A DNA stretch of 64,000 nucleotides, taken from assembly GCA_046295175.1 (NCBI GenBank), contig JBKBNY010000005.1:62001-126000 (forward strand), read 5' to 3'. The position numbers were made by a program, and so were the translations under genes. Position 1 is the first letter of the stretch; the number at the start of each line of letters is the position of its first letter. This document shows positions 1 through 8,107 of the stretch, in pieces. The notes beneath the pieces are model-generated. The model saw only the letters and a program-made list of their open reading frames with translations, did no database searches and was not told the origin of the DNA. This DNA is from JALOLV01 sp046295175. Its GTDB lineage: Bacteria; Bacteroidota; Bacteroidia; Cytophagales; Spirosomataceae.

Positions 1-478
1 TTTTTGTAGCAGCCTGACGCTCAAAAGCCTTGATACCCATCGTTGCGATGGTAAGTGCGTAAAGCAAAACAGGCACAAAAAGCCCCGATGGCACGTATCC
101 TCTGAGATAATAAATGAAGATGAACACATAAACCATCAGAATGATTCGGGCTAAATTATTGAGTTTGATTTTCTTTGAGAACACTACGATGTAACATATA
201 TGTGCAATCAAAAATGAGCCTAAACCAAAAATAAATAGATTGTATTCACGAATCATCAGCAAGACATCTCCGCCCAAAGAAAAAATCAAAGCCGCAAGCA
301 TCACTTTGTCTTGACGAGTAAGTTTTGGTTTGGAGACATTTAGGTAATAATAAATCGCCAACGAAATTAAGAGTAATGGTTTAGTACAGTACACCAAAAG
401 TCGCTGGTGCATGGTATCGGCAATGATTTCGATAGCGGCAATGGTAAAATAAATAATGGTAAATAGTCGGGTATTCAT
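1..478 (-). CDS. YhhN/TMEM86-family membrane protein (partial, C-terminus cut by window edge)
   Basis: The reading frame runs leftward from ATG at 478 and is still open at base 1, so only about 159 residues are visible; the family is usually a little over 200. The protein begins MNTRLFTIIYFTIAAIEI and shows alternating hydrophobic segments with the pattern (L)xxKPLL near residue 30 and KxxxALxFSxxGDxxL near residue 60, typical of the YhhN family. Animal relatives (TMEM86B) are lysoplasmalogenases; bacterial members are mostly uncharacterised, so the activity is inferred only. It is likely an integral inner-membrane protein and is divergent from the Uma2 gene with about 90 bp between the two starts. 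Confidence 0.75.
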   Translation of the reverse strand, partial: MNTRLFTIIYFTIAAIEIIADTMHQRLLVYCTKPLLLISLAIYYYLNVSKPKLTRQDKVMLAALIFSLGGDVLLMIREYNLFIFGLGSFLIAHICYIVVFSKKIKLNNLARIILMVYVFIFIYYLRGYVPSGLFVPVLLYALTIATMGIKAFERQAATK

Positions 479-569
479 AGATGGTTCGATAAATTCGGAC
501 TAATCTATAAAATCTTTGATTAGTATCAAAAAAAGTGATATTTTCGTTCTAAAAAAAATCGGACATGTT

Positions 570-1196
570 ATGATTGCAACTAAGAGTCCTCGCAAAAGTC
601 TTCCTCGAATCTCCGCAAAAAAAATACCTAATGCCTTGATTTACGAAATCATTGATGGCAAACCCATTTACTACAAAGGATACAGAGAGGTATTATCAGG
701 TAACAAATCTATCGAAGAAATCGTGGGAGCAAGTAATTTACAATCAACAATCATTGAGTATTTATTGATGGTGCTTTACAAATTTACAGATTTAAAAAGA
801 TATAGAATCTTGACTAATGAAGCGGGTATTCATATCAAACATAAAACCAATTTATCGGGCGATATTTTGATTTACGAGAAAGAATTATTACCCGTAAAAT
901 CAGCCGATAAACACTATATAAATATTCCTCCCAAAATCCAGATTGAGGTAGATATTGATGCCGATGTAGAAAGTTTTGGTACTCCAGATAACTATATTTA
1001 CACAAAAACAGAAAAACTACTCAGTTTTGGAGTCGAAAAAGTCATTTGGGTAATGTCAGATAGCCGTAAGGTGCTGGTGGCAACACCAAACGAAAACTGG
1101 CAGGTAATTGACTGGTACAAAGAAATTGAGATTTTAGAAAATATCAATTTTTGTGTCGGAAAATATTTGAAAGACGAAGGCTCACCTTTTGCTTGA
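570..1196 (+). CDS. Uma2 family (DUF820) PD-(D/E)XK nuclease-fold protein
   Basis: A 208-residue protein from ATG 570; an in-frame TTG at 516 would add 18 residues but the Uma2 core starts after the ATG. Features of the family are the N-terminal YEIIDGKPIYYKGY segment, a central SGDILIYEKELLP strand and the IQIEVDIDAD strand, which carry the acidic residues and the E of the degenerate PD-(D/E)XK site. Uma2 proteins are abundant in cyanobacteria and Bacteroidota and are annotated as putative endonucleases, but their biological role is not established. The stop lies 3 bases from the convergent M28 peptidase stop. Confidence 0.75.
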   Translation: MIATKSPRKSLPRISAKKIPNALIYEIIDGKPIYYKGYREVLSGNKSIEEIVGASNLQSTIIEYLLMVLYKFTDLKRYRILTNEAGIHIKHKTNLSGDILIYEKELLPVKSADKHYINIPPKIQIEVDIDADVESFGTPDNYIYTKTEKLLSFGVEKVIWVMSDSRKVLVATPNENWQVIDWYKEIEILENINFCVGKYLKDEGSPFA

Positions 1197-1198
1197 TT

Positions 1199-2338
1199 TT
1201 ATAGTTTTAGAGCAATTTGTTCGGCTAATTCGATTGCATCATTCATTGGTTTGAAATCAACATTTTCGATAGTATCAGTCGGGCGGTGGATATTGGGCAT
1301 TCGTCCATCAGTATCTAAAGCCGCCAAGGTTACACATGGCATTCCGGCACGCTGAAACCAAACCGAATCAAAATCGGCGGTGTGCCATGCACCAGTTGTC
1401 ACGTACTGTAAATCAGCATCTTTCGCAATAATTTCTTTAGCCGACTGAATGATTTTGTTATCGTAAACAATATTTGACCAGCTACCCGTCTGGGTAATAA
1501 CCTTTAGGTTTCCGCTACCAAGTGTATCGAAATTGATTAAATAGGTATCTTTTGTAAATTCTTTGGCGTGATTTAAGAAATAAGCCCTTGCTCCAATCAT
1601 CCCTGCCTCTTCGGAACCAGTCAAAACCAATTCTACATCAAGATTTTTTAGGCTTTTACTCCAAAGCCTCTGGGCGGTTTCGATTGCTGCGGCGACCCCC
1701 GTTGCGTTATCGCTTGCTCCATTCGAGTAGCCCAATCTGAAAAAATCAATTGTAGCCGTAATGCCTTGAATCAAGAAATAAGTTGCCAAGGCATAAGATA
1801 AATAATTAAAAATAATGTTTTGATTGATGAATTGCACAATCACGACAAACTCAGCAATAACCATCAAGACAAGACTGAATCTGAGCGATTTTCGAAAATT
1901 GCCAACCATTGTCGGTTTATATAGAAGGGATATCGGGGCAGTATCGTAATGTGCCATCAAAATTAGCCTTTTTTCAGCCTGAGATTTATCGGTTTTATCT
2001 CTAACGATTAGATTATTTGAAGCAACTTGCGGCGGAAACTTTGTTACGGGCGATGCGTACCAATTGAAATACAAAAGGGCAAAAGTTGTAAAAAAACAAG
2101 TGATTGTCACACCCAAAAACGGAATATAATTTGAAGAAATCAGCCCAATGACTAATCCTGAAATCAGCCACCAAACTACCGAAACGTAAGTTTTTGGGGT
2201 TCGGAAAGGTTCGATTGCTAAAATTTTATCGTTAAATAATGATTTGAGGTATTCGATGACCAATGGCTCGTTTTCGGTAGCTGCACCTCGGTGCTTAAAC
2301 GAAGCCAGTTTATTGACGATTGATTCGGGGTTAGGCAT
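1199..2338 (-). CDS. Membrane-anchored M28 family zinc aminopeptidase
   Basis: A 379-residue M28 peptidase. The two-zinc site is complete: H130 (in MAHYD), D210 (in GASDNATG), the E243-E244 pair (in GSEEAG), D271 (in INFDTLG) and H350 (in NIHRPTDT). Two hydrophobic hairpins, about residues 53-92 and 150-195, predict transmembrane segments, the second one inserted between the first and second zinc ligands. This suggests a membrane-bound exopeptidase rather than the usual secreted enzyme. Activity as an aminopeptidase is family knowledge; the natural substrate is not visible. It converges on the Uma2 gene and is preceded by a 110-bp gap to the next leftward gene. Confidence 0.85.
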   Translation of the reverse strand: MPNPESIVNKLASFKHRGAATENEPLVIEYLKSLFNDKILAIEPFRTPKTYVSVVWWLISGLVIGLISSNYIPFLGVTITCFFTTFALLYFNWYASPVTKFPPQVASNNLIVRDKTDKSQAEKRLILMAHYDTAPISLLYKPTMVGNFRKSLRFSLVLMVIAEFVVIVQFINQNIIFNYLSYALATYFLIQGITATIDFFRLGYSNGASDNATGVAAAIETAQRLWSKSLKNLDVELVLTGSEEAGMIGARAYFLNHAKEFTKDTYLINFDTLGSGNLKVITQTGSWSNIVYDNKIIQSAKEIIAKDADLQYVTTGAWHTADFDSVWFQRAGMPCVTLAALDTDGRMPNIHRPTDTIENVDFKPMNDAIELAEQIALKL

Positions 2339-2447
2339 TTATCTAAAATCATTTAGGTAATGCAATGTAGAATGAGATTTAGAATTCGCCAATAATTTTA
2401 TCGAAAACTTGGCGGGTCAAACCCAAAACCCGCCAAGTTTGGCTTTA

Positions 2448-3029
2448 TTAGATTGCTTTTTTAACAAAATCTAAGATTCCACCGAGTTGTTTTTTTACGG
2501 CTGGTTCGGCAGTTTTTGCACCGATTCCGCCTTTTTCTAATTGTCCTACACCACCCATCGCCGATGAAATCAACGACCCAAGCTGATTTGAAGACTCGCC
2601 ACCAAGTGCCGACATCCCGAGTTTCATCAATCCAAGATTACTTTTTAAACCAGCAACATTGCCGAGAAGATTGCCCCCACCGAGGATTCCGCTCAAGCGA
2701 TTTGCACCGAGCAATAACTTAACCGTGCTGATGATTTTTTGAAGACCATCTTTTTTTACCAAACCTTGTCCAGCAAGCGGAATTAGGGCTTTCAAACCAC
2801 CTAACGAACTACTCAATTTGTCTTTGAAATCGCCTTTGCTCTCGTTGGTTTCTTTTTCTAATTTGCTCGAAGATAAACTCAAAGCACTTTGTAAACCCTT
2901 CAAATCGCCTTTTTCTTGCATAGCCATTGCACCATCCAGCAAATCCTCAATGCTTTGGTCTTGTGCCGAAACTACATTTGCCACAAACAAAAATCCAATC
3001 GTAATTAATCCTAAAAATGCTTTTTTCAT
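2448..3029 (-). CDS. Secreted hypothetical protein, Gly/Leu-rich
   Basis: A 193-residue protein with a clear Sec signal peptide (MKKAFLGLITIGFLF, cleavage likely after VVSAQ, about residue 22). The mature part has an acidic/amphipathic stretch, then a Gly-Leu-Ala-rich half (LGG, GGVGQLEKGG) without cysteines. It does not match a family that I recognise with confidence; a loose resemblance to DUF2780-like (YcgZ/VcgC) secreted proteins exists but is not strong. The likely location is periplasmic. It is transcribed leftward, with a 240-bp divergent gap to the DUF2723 gene. Confidence 0.6.
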   Translation of the reverse strand: MKKAFLGLITIGFLFVANVVSAQDQSIEDLLDGAMAMQEKGDLKGLQSALSLSSSKLEKETNESKGDFKDKLSSSLGGLKALIPLAGQGLVKKDGLQKIISTVKLLLGANRLSGILGGGNLLGNVAGLKSNLGLMKLGMSALGGESSNQLGSLISSAMGGVGQLEKGGIGAKTAEPAVKKQLGGILDFVKKAI

Positions 3030-3175
3030 CAGTAAAATTGTTTAATTTCTTATTTTCAGACTCATTGTGATGAATAAAGTTACAGATTTTAAGACTAAAA
3101 AACGATAGTTTTTTTCTATACACAAATCTTTGTTTTTGTAGTTTATTTATGATTAACATATTTTAACTGCCATCA

Positions 3176-3210
3176 TTTGTAATACTTTGGGCTAAAATTT
3201 GCTAATTTTG
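3176..3210 (+). promoter_or_regulatory. Candidate Bacteroidota promoter for the DUF2723 gene
   Basis: A TAATTTTG element at 3203-3210 fits the Bacteroidota -7 consensus TAnnTTTG, with TTTG at 3176-3179 as a possible -33 element (23-bp spacer, slightly long). It lies about 60 bp upstream of the start at 3271. No ribosome-binding site is visible, as is usual in the phylum. Confidence 0.4.
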
Positions 3211-3270
3211 AATCGAAATCATCCCGACCCCTGCAACGCATCAAAGGGAAATAAAACTAATATTGTATAA

Positions 3271-6267
3271 ATGAATAATTTTAAACGACTGAATAACATC
3301 ACTGGGTGGGCGACTTTCGCAGTGGCGTTGATTACGTACACGCTCACCGTAGAGCCTACTGCCAGTTTCTGGGATTGCGGCGAGTTTATTGCTTGTTCTT
3401 TCAAATTACAGGTTCCACACCCTTCTGGAGCACCATTTTTCTTACTTATCGGTCGTATGGCCTCGCTTTTGGCAGGTGGCGATGTTACCAAAGTTGCCCT
3501 GATGGTCAACATGGTTTCGGTGATAAGTAGTGCTTTCACAATCTTATTTTTGTTTTGGTCAATCTCGCTTTTGGGTCGCAAACTCGTTGGCAAAAAAGCA
3601 GATGAATTGAATCAATCTGAAACAATTTTAGTATTAGGGGCCAGCCTTGTAGGAGCTTTGGCATATACTTTTTCGGATTCTTTCTGGTTTTCGGCTGTCG
3701 AAGCAGAGGTTTACGGGATGTCATCTTTCTTTACGGCCATCGTTATCTGGGCTGCACTTCATTGGGAGCTTATCGAAGACGAAGCTGCCGAAAATCGCTG
3801 GTTGATTTTTACTGCGTATTTGGTAGGTCTTTCGATTGGGGTTCACTTACTAAACCTCGTTACGATTCCGGCTTTGGCTTTGATTTATTATTACAAAAAA
3901 GCCAAAAAAGTCAGCAAATGGGGCCAAGTTATTGCCTTTATGGGTGGAATGGTCGTGTTGGGTATCGTCAATGTTGGTGTTATCACTGGATTACCGTCAA
4001 TGGCGTTCAGCTTCGAGAAATTATTTGTGAATGGTTTCGGAATGCCGTTTAGTTCGGGTAGTTTGTTCTTCGTAATATTATTGATTGGAGGATTAGCCTA
4101 CGGAATTTTCTACACCCACAAAAAAGGAAAAGCCATTGCCAATACCGCATTATTGTCTTTTGCATTTATTTTGATTGGATATTCGACTTACACCATTGCG
4201 TTGATTCGTTCAAATTATAATCCACCAATCAACGAAAATAATCCGAGCAATGTATTGAACTACGTTTCGTACTTGAAGCGTGAACAATACGGAAGTCGTC
4301 CGTTGTTATACGGTCCTGTTTTCTCGTCGCAATTGACCAATATCAAACGCAACGAAAGCGACCCGCTCTACAAGATGAGCAAAGACAGATATGAGGTTTA
4401 CGATTACCGCCCCGAATACGAATGGGCTCCGGGTAGCCAAATGCTTTTGCCTCGTGTTTGGAGTTCAGACCCAGGTCACCAGCAGATTTATCGCTCAAAT
4501 CTAAATCTTGCTCCAGAGCAAAAACCGACATTTGCCGATAACATTAAATTTATGTTCAAGTTTCAGTTCGGACACATGTACTTCCGCTACTTTATGTGGA
4601 ATTATTGGGGTCGGGCATCCGACATTGAGAGTTCTGGACCAGTTAATATCACAGAGGCAAAATCTGATTTGCCATCTCCATTAAAAGATAATCGTGGACG
4701 TACCAATTTCTACGGTTTACCGTTTATTCTTGGATTGATTGGGGTTATTTATCAATTGTTCCGCCGCGAACGAGATTTTATCGTAACCCTACTGCTCTTC
4801 TTATTTATGGGATTAGCTCTGGTGGTATTCTTAAACTCGCCGCCAGTTGAGCCACGTGAGCGTGATTATATCTACGTAGGTTCGTTCTACATTTGGGCAA
4901 TCTGGATTGGGATTGGCGTAATGGGCTTGGCCGATTGGGTTTTCAAATTTATCAAAGATGCCTCAACTCGTGCGGGTGCTGCCACGGTAGTAGCTTTGGT
5001 TGCGGTGCCTGTATTGATGGCTCCTCAAACTTGGAAAGGTCACGACCGTTCAAATCGCTACCATCAAGTAGATTTTGCCAAAAACTTACTGAACTCGTGT
5101 GCACCAAATGCCATCTTATTTACGGGTGGAGATAACGATACTTTCCCGCTTTGGTATGCACAAGAAGTTGAGGGTGTACGTACCGATGTACGTGTTTGTA
5201 ACCTAAGTTTATTGGGTACAGATTGGTACATCGACCAAATGAAACGCAAGACTTATCAATCTGAGGCTTTACCAATTTCTTTTGAATTCGACCAATACAT
5301 CAGTGGTATCAATGACCAGTTGTTATTTGCCGAAAAAACCAAAGACCCGATTGATTTGAAGCAATATATGCAGTTTGTGAAGACAAACAACCAGTTGATT
5401 CAGGAACAAGTTATGACTGGCGATTTCATCAATACGTTGCCATCAAAACAACTTTCGTTGAATTATGACATCGAATCTGTTAAAAAATTGGGCTTTATTC
5501 CGAAAGAAAAAGAGGCTTTATTGAACGGACAAGTTCGTTGGGAAATCGGAGAGCGTAGCCTTTTGAAAAATGATTTGATTATGCTCGATATTATTGCTCA
5601 AAACGATTGGAAACGCCCTATCTACTATGCAGGTACTTTGGCAAGCGAAAATTACCTCAATCTCAAAGAATACATGCAACTTGAGGGTTATGCTTACCGA
5701 TTGATGCCATTTAAAGAAGAAGGTGCTTCTGACGGTTTTGTGAATACCGACATCATGTACAAAAACATGATGACCAAAATGGCTTGGAGAGAAATGCAGA
5801 ATCCAGAGGTGTACTATGACTCTGAGACTTACCTCAAAGTGCCAATCATCACGGCTCGTTATGCATTCTTACGTTTGGTTGACCAATTGACTCGCGATGG
5901 CAACAAAGCCAAAGCTCTCGAAGTTCTCGACCACGCCAATAAAGTATTGCCAGATAAAGTGATTCCATATGACCAACTTTGTGCCAATTATGCCTTATTC
6001 TACCTCGAAAATGGCAATGCCAAAAAAGGTTTGGAGATTGCCGATACGATGGTTAAACGTGCCGACGAAATGTTGACGTATTTTATTGGTAAAGGGCGTA
6101 GCTTCGGTGTGCAAGTTGAGTGGGGGCCAAATAACGTCAATGAGTACATTCAGTTTAATTTGAGAATCATTCAAGTTCTGACAAATATTGCCCAGCAAAA
6201 CGGACAAAATGAAGCGGCTCAACGCTATCAGAAAATCTACGAAAAACATGCTGGTAAAGTGCAGTAA
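3271..6267 (+). CDS. DUF2723 family protein, TMEM260-like O-mannosyltransferase type
   Basis: A 998-residue multi-pass membrane protein. The DUF2723 signature is at the N-terminus: TASFWDCGEFIACSF with the acidic D and E expected of the catalytic loop between the first membrane helices, followed by HPSGAPFF. About ten hydrophobic segments occupy residues 10-600 (GT-C-type architecture); a soluble C-terminal part from about residue 610 carries TPR-like helices (AKALEVLDHANKVLP). The eukaryotic relative TMEM260 is a protein O-mannosyltransferase and the family is classed near GT117; Bacteroidota are known to O-glycosylate exported proteins, but a role here is inference. Monocistronic: promoter upstream and terminator just downstream. 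Confidence 0.85.
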   Translation: MNNFKRLNNITGWATFAVALITYTLTVEPTASFWDCGEFIACSFKLQVPHPSGAPFFLLIGRMASLLAGGDVTKVALMVNMVSVISSAFTILFLFWSISLLGRKLVGKKADELNQSETILVLGASLVGALAYTFSDSFWFSAVEAEVYGMSSFFTAIVIWAALHWELIEDEAAENRWLIFTAYLVGLSIGVHLLNLVTIPALALIYYYKKAKKVSKWGQVIAFMGGMVVLGIVNVGVITGLPSMAFSFEKLFVNGFGMPFSSGSLFFVILLIGGLAYGIFYTHKKGKAIANTALLSFAFILIGYSTYTIALIRSNYNPPINENNPSNVLNYVSYLKREQYGSRPLLYGPVFSSQLTNIKRNESDPLYKMSKDRYEVYDYRPEYEWAPGSQMLLPRVWSSDPGHQQIYRSNLNLAPEQKPTFADNIKFMFKFQFGHMYFRYFMWNYWGRASDIESSGPVNITEAKSDLPSPLKDNRGRTNFYGLPFILGLIGVIYQLFRRERDFIVTLLLFLFMGLALVVFLNSPPVEPRERDYIYVGSFYIWAIWIGIGVMGLADWVFKFIKDASTRAGAATVVALVAVPVLMAPQTWKGHDRSNRYHQVDFAKNLLNSCAPNAILFTGGDNDTFPLWYAQEVEGVRTDVRVCNLSLLGTDWYIDQMKRKTYQSEALPISFEFDQYISGINDQLLFAEKTKDPIDLKQYMQFVKTNNQLIQEQVMTGDFINTLPSKQLSLNYDIESVKKLGFIPKEKEALLNGQVRWEIGERSLLKNDLIMLDIIAQNDWKRPIYYAGTLASENYLNLKEYMQLEGYAYRLMPFKEEGASDGFVNTDIMYKNMMTKMAWREMQNPEVYYDSETYLKVPIITARYAFLRLVDQLTRDGNKAKALEVLDHANKVLPDKVIPYDQLCANYALFYLENGNAKKGLEIADTMVKRADEMLTYFIGKGRSFGVQVEWGPNNVNEYIQFNLRIIQVLTNIAQQNGQNEAAQRYQKIYEKHAGKVQ

Positions 6268-6294
6268 TTTTAGTAACTTGTGAACCAATACACA

Positions 6295-6329
6295 AACACC
6301 CTTGCTGAATCAGTAAGGGTGTTTTTTTT
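6295..6329 (+). terminator. Rho-independent terminator after the DUF2723 gene
   Basis: A 9-bp perfect stem AACACCCTT/AAGGGTGTT with loop GCTGAATCAGT-type spacer is followed directly by a run of eight T. It separates the DUF2723 gene from the beta-lactamase gene. Confidence 0.85.
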
Positions 6330-6358
6330 CGACAAACTTTCCAAAGAAAAACCTCAAA

Positions 6359-7087
6359 ATGAAAAAACTAACGCTTATTTTCTCGCTTTTACTTGCCTTT
6401 GCGGCCGATGCTCAAATAACATCAACCGATACCAGTCTGATAAAATTTATCGCTCTCAAACCCAATGTTTATCAGCATATTTCTTACCTCAAAACCCAAA
6501 CTTGGGGGCTTGTGGGTTGCAATGGTGCGGTTTATATACAAGGCAAAGAAGCTATTATTTTTGATACGCCTACCAATGATAAATCGTCGGAGGTACTCTA
6601 TGAATCATTGGCCAAAAGTGGCATTAAGGTCGTTGGGGTTGTGGTCAATCATTTTCATGATGACTGTTTGGGTGGCTTAAAATATTTCCACAAGAAAGGG
6701 GTCAAGAGTTATTCATCAAAACTAACCCAAAAATTTGCCAAAGAAGACAGTGTTGAAGTTCCGCTGGTTGGGTTTGAAAACGAATTAAAACTCAAATTAG
6801 GTAAGAAAACTATCACAAATGTGCATTTGGGGGCTGCTCATACCCGCGACAACATCGTAAGTTATATGGATGACGAAAAGGTGCTTTTTGGAGGATGTAT
6901 GGTAAAGGCTCTTGAAGCTGGCAGAGGATACCTCGGCGATGCCGATGTAACAAAATGGTCGGAGACAATTGAGAAGGTCAAAAAGAGATTTCCAAAAGCC
7001 GAAATCGTGATTCCGGGGCATGAAGATGCTGGTGGTCAAGAACTTTTAGATTATACAGCCAAAATGTTCTCGGCCGATAAAAAGTAG
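6359..7087 (+). CDS. Subclass B1 metallo-beta-lactamase
   Basis: A 242-residue protein with a signal peptide (cleavage near FAADAQ, residue 19), so periplasmic. All B1 zinc ligands are present: H98-x-H100-x-D102 in NHFHDDCLGG, H161 in AAHTRDN, C180 in FGGCMVK and H221 in PGHED. K183, the B1 substrate-anchoring lysine, is also present. The sequence order and spacing follow the CcrA/BlaB/IND chromosomal enzymes of Bacteroidota, so hydrolysis of beta-lactams including carbapenems is the family expectation. Odd: the loop position normally occupied by Asn233 (IGN in CcrA) reads RGY (Y191), which could change substrate handling. It stands alone between a terminator and the EamA gene, with no mobile-element signs, so it looks intrinsic. 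Confidence 0.88.
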   Translation: MKKLTLIFSLLLAFAADAQITSTDTSLIKFIALKPNVYQHISYLKTQTWGLVGCNGAVYIQGKEAIIFDTPTNDKSSEVLYESLAKSGIKVVGVVVNHFHDDCLGGLKYFHKKGVKSYSSKLTQKFAKEDSVEVPLVGFENELKLKLGKKTITNVHLGAAHTRDNIVSYMDDEKVLFGGCMVKALEAGRGYLGDADVTKWSETIEKVKKRFPKAEIVIPGHEDAGGQELLDYTAKMFSADKK

Positions 7088-7176
7088 GGCGAATTTCCAA
7101 ATTCGGTTTCAATACCTTTATTTTGTACGGTAAAACAGTTTAGCTTATCTCAAAATCTTCGTTAGGTCTTATTTAT

Positions 7177-8037
7177 ATGCTCATCACGGCGTTTTGCTTC
7201 TCGGTTTCGGGGGCTTGTACACGTGTTTTGGGCAATCACATCAGCTCCGTTGAGTTAGTATTTTTCAGAAACCTCATCGGAGTTTTTTTTGTACTTTCTA
7301 CGTTATTCAAAAAACCGATTGTTCAGCAAGGTGGCAAACTTAACCTATTGATTTTTAGGGGAGTAATCGGTACTTTGGCTCTTTATCTTTTCTTTTTTGC
7401 CATCACCAAAATCGGGTTAGCAGAAGCCATCACTTACCAACAATCTTATCCGATTTTCTTGGCGTTATTTGGGGTAATCTTCCTCAAACAAAAACTCAAT
7501 CCTGCGGTTTGGTGGGGCATTTTCATTGGATTTTCGGGGGTTTGCCTTATCTTTTTTCCTCAATTTCATACCGATTTACTGAGCCTCAAAAGCCACACTT
7601 TGGGACTAACAAATGCCATATTGACAATGCTTGCCTACATGAGTATTGCTCAATTGGCTGCTTATTATGATTCTCGAAGTATTGTACTCTCGTTTATGAT
7701 TTCGGGGATAATCATGCCGCTCATTTCGCTGGGTTTAGGAGCATTGATTTATTCTGAAAATTGGTCTTTCGTTATCGCCAAATACGTTCATCCTCAAGGT
7801 TTTGATTGGTTCTGGATTGGACTTTTATCAATTTCGGCACTTCTGGGGCAAATATTTCTGACTAAGGCTTTCACTTACGGAAAATCGGCCGAAGTTGCTG
7901 CAATCGGTTATTCAAACATTCTTTTTTCAATTCTATTCGGCGTTTTACTGGGCGATGCCTTCCCTTCTACTCTCAGCCTCATCGGAATCGTTTTGATTAT
8001 CGCATCGGGGATTTTGATTGCTTTCCAAAAGAAATAA
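7177..8037 (+). CDS. EamA/DMT-superfamily transporter
   Basis: A 286-residue protein with ten predicted membrane helices in two repeated EamA halves (first half to about residue 130, second from TNAILTMLAYMSI). The end of helix 3 has the typical AITYQQSYPIFLALFG pattern in which family members carry a conserved Pro. The start at ATG 7177 leaves a very short N-terminus; a stop codon at 7141-7143 precludes a long extension, though upstream near-cognate codons (TTG/ATT) exist. Substrate (metabolite or amino-acid export) cannot be deduced. The last bases lie 70 bp before the CobW gene, which has its own operator-bearing promoter. Confidence 0.85.
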   Translation: MLITAFCFSVSGACTRVLGNHISSVELVFFRNLIGVFFVLSTLFKKPIVQQGGKLNLLIFRGVIGTLALYLFFFAITKIGLAEAITYQQSYPIFLALFGVIFLKQKLNPAVWWGIFIGFSGVCLIFFPQFHTDLLSLKSHTLGLTNAILTMLAYMSIAQLAAYYDSRSIVLSFMISGIIMPLISLGLGALIYSENWSFVIAKYVHPQGFDWFWIGLLSISALLGQIFLTKAFTYGKSAEVAAIGYSNILFSILFGVLLGDAFPSTLSLIGIVLIIASGILIAFQKK

Positions 8038-8045
8038 GAATTTTA

Positions 8046-8092
8046 TTTGTGCAACATTATTGCATTTTACATATATTTGCAACACTATTGCA
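8046..8092 (+). promoter_or_regulatory. Promoter with two TGCAA-N5-TTGCA operators (putative Zur boxes)
   Basis: Two perfect 15-bp palindromes lie at 8050-8064 (spacer CATTA) and 8078-8092 (spacer CACTA), 28 bp apart centre to centre. A Bacteroidota promoter is embedded: TTTG at 8046-8049 and TATATTTG at 8072-8079, 22-bp spacer. Box 1 fills the spacer and box 2 overlaps the -7 element, the arrangement expected for repression. The same palindrome is found at three other promoters in this window, and the gene controlled here is a zinc-type CobW GTPase, hence the Zur assignment, which is inferred. Confidence 0.75.
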
Positions 8093-8107
8093 TAAATACT
8101 AATTAAT

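Noticed and set aside
516..569. Longer Uma2 reading frame with TTG start
   Set aside because: The extra 18 residues do not resemble the family and the frame has a good ATG at 570.
4000..6300. Long antisense open frames opposite the DUF2723 gene
   Set aside because: They follow codon structure of the sense gene and have no starts, signals or similarity of their own.
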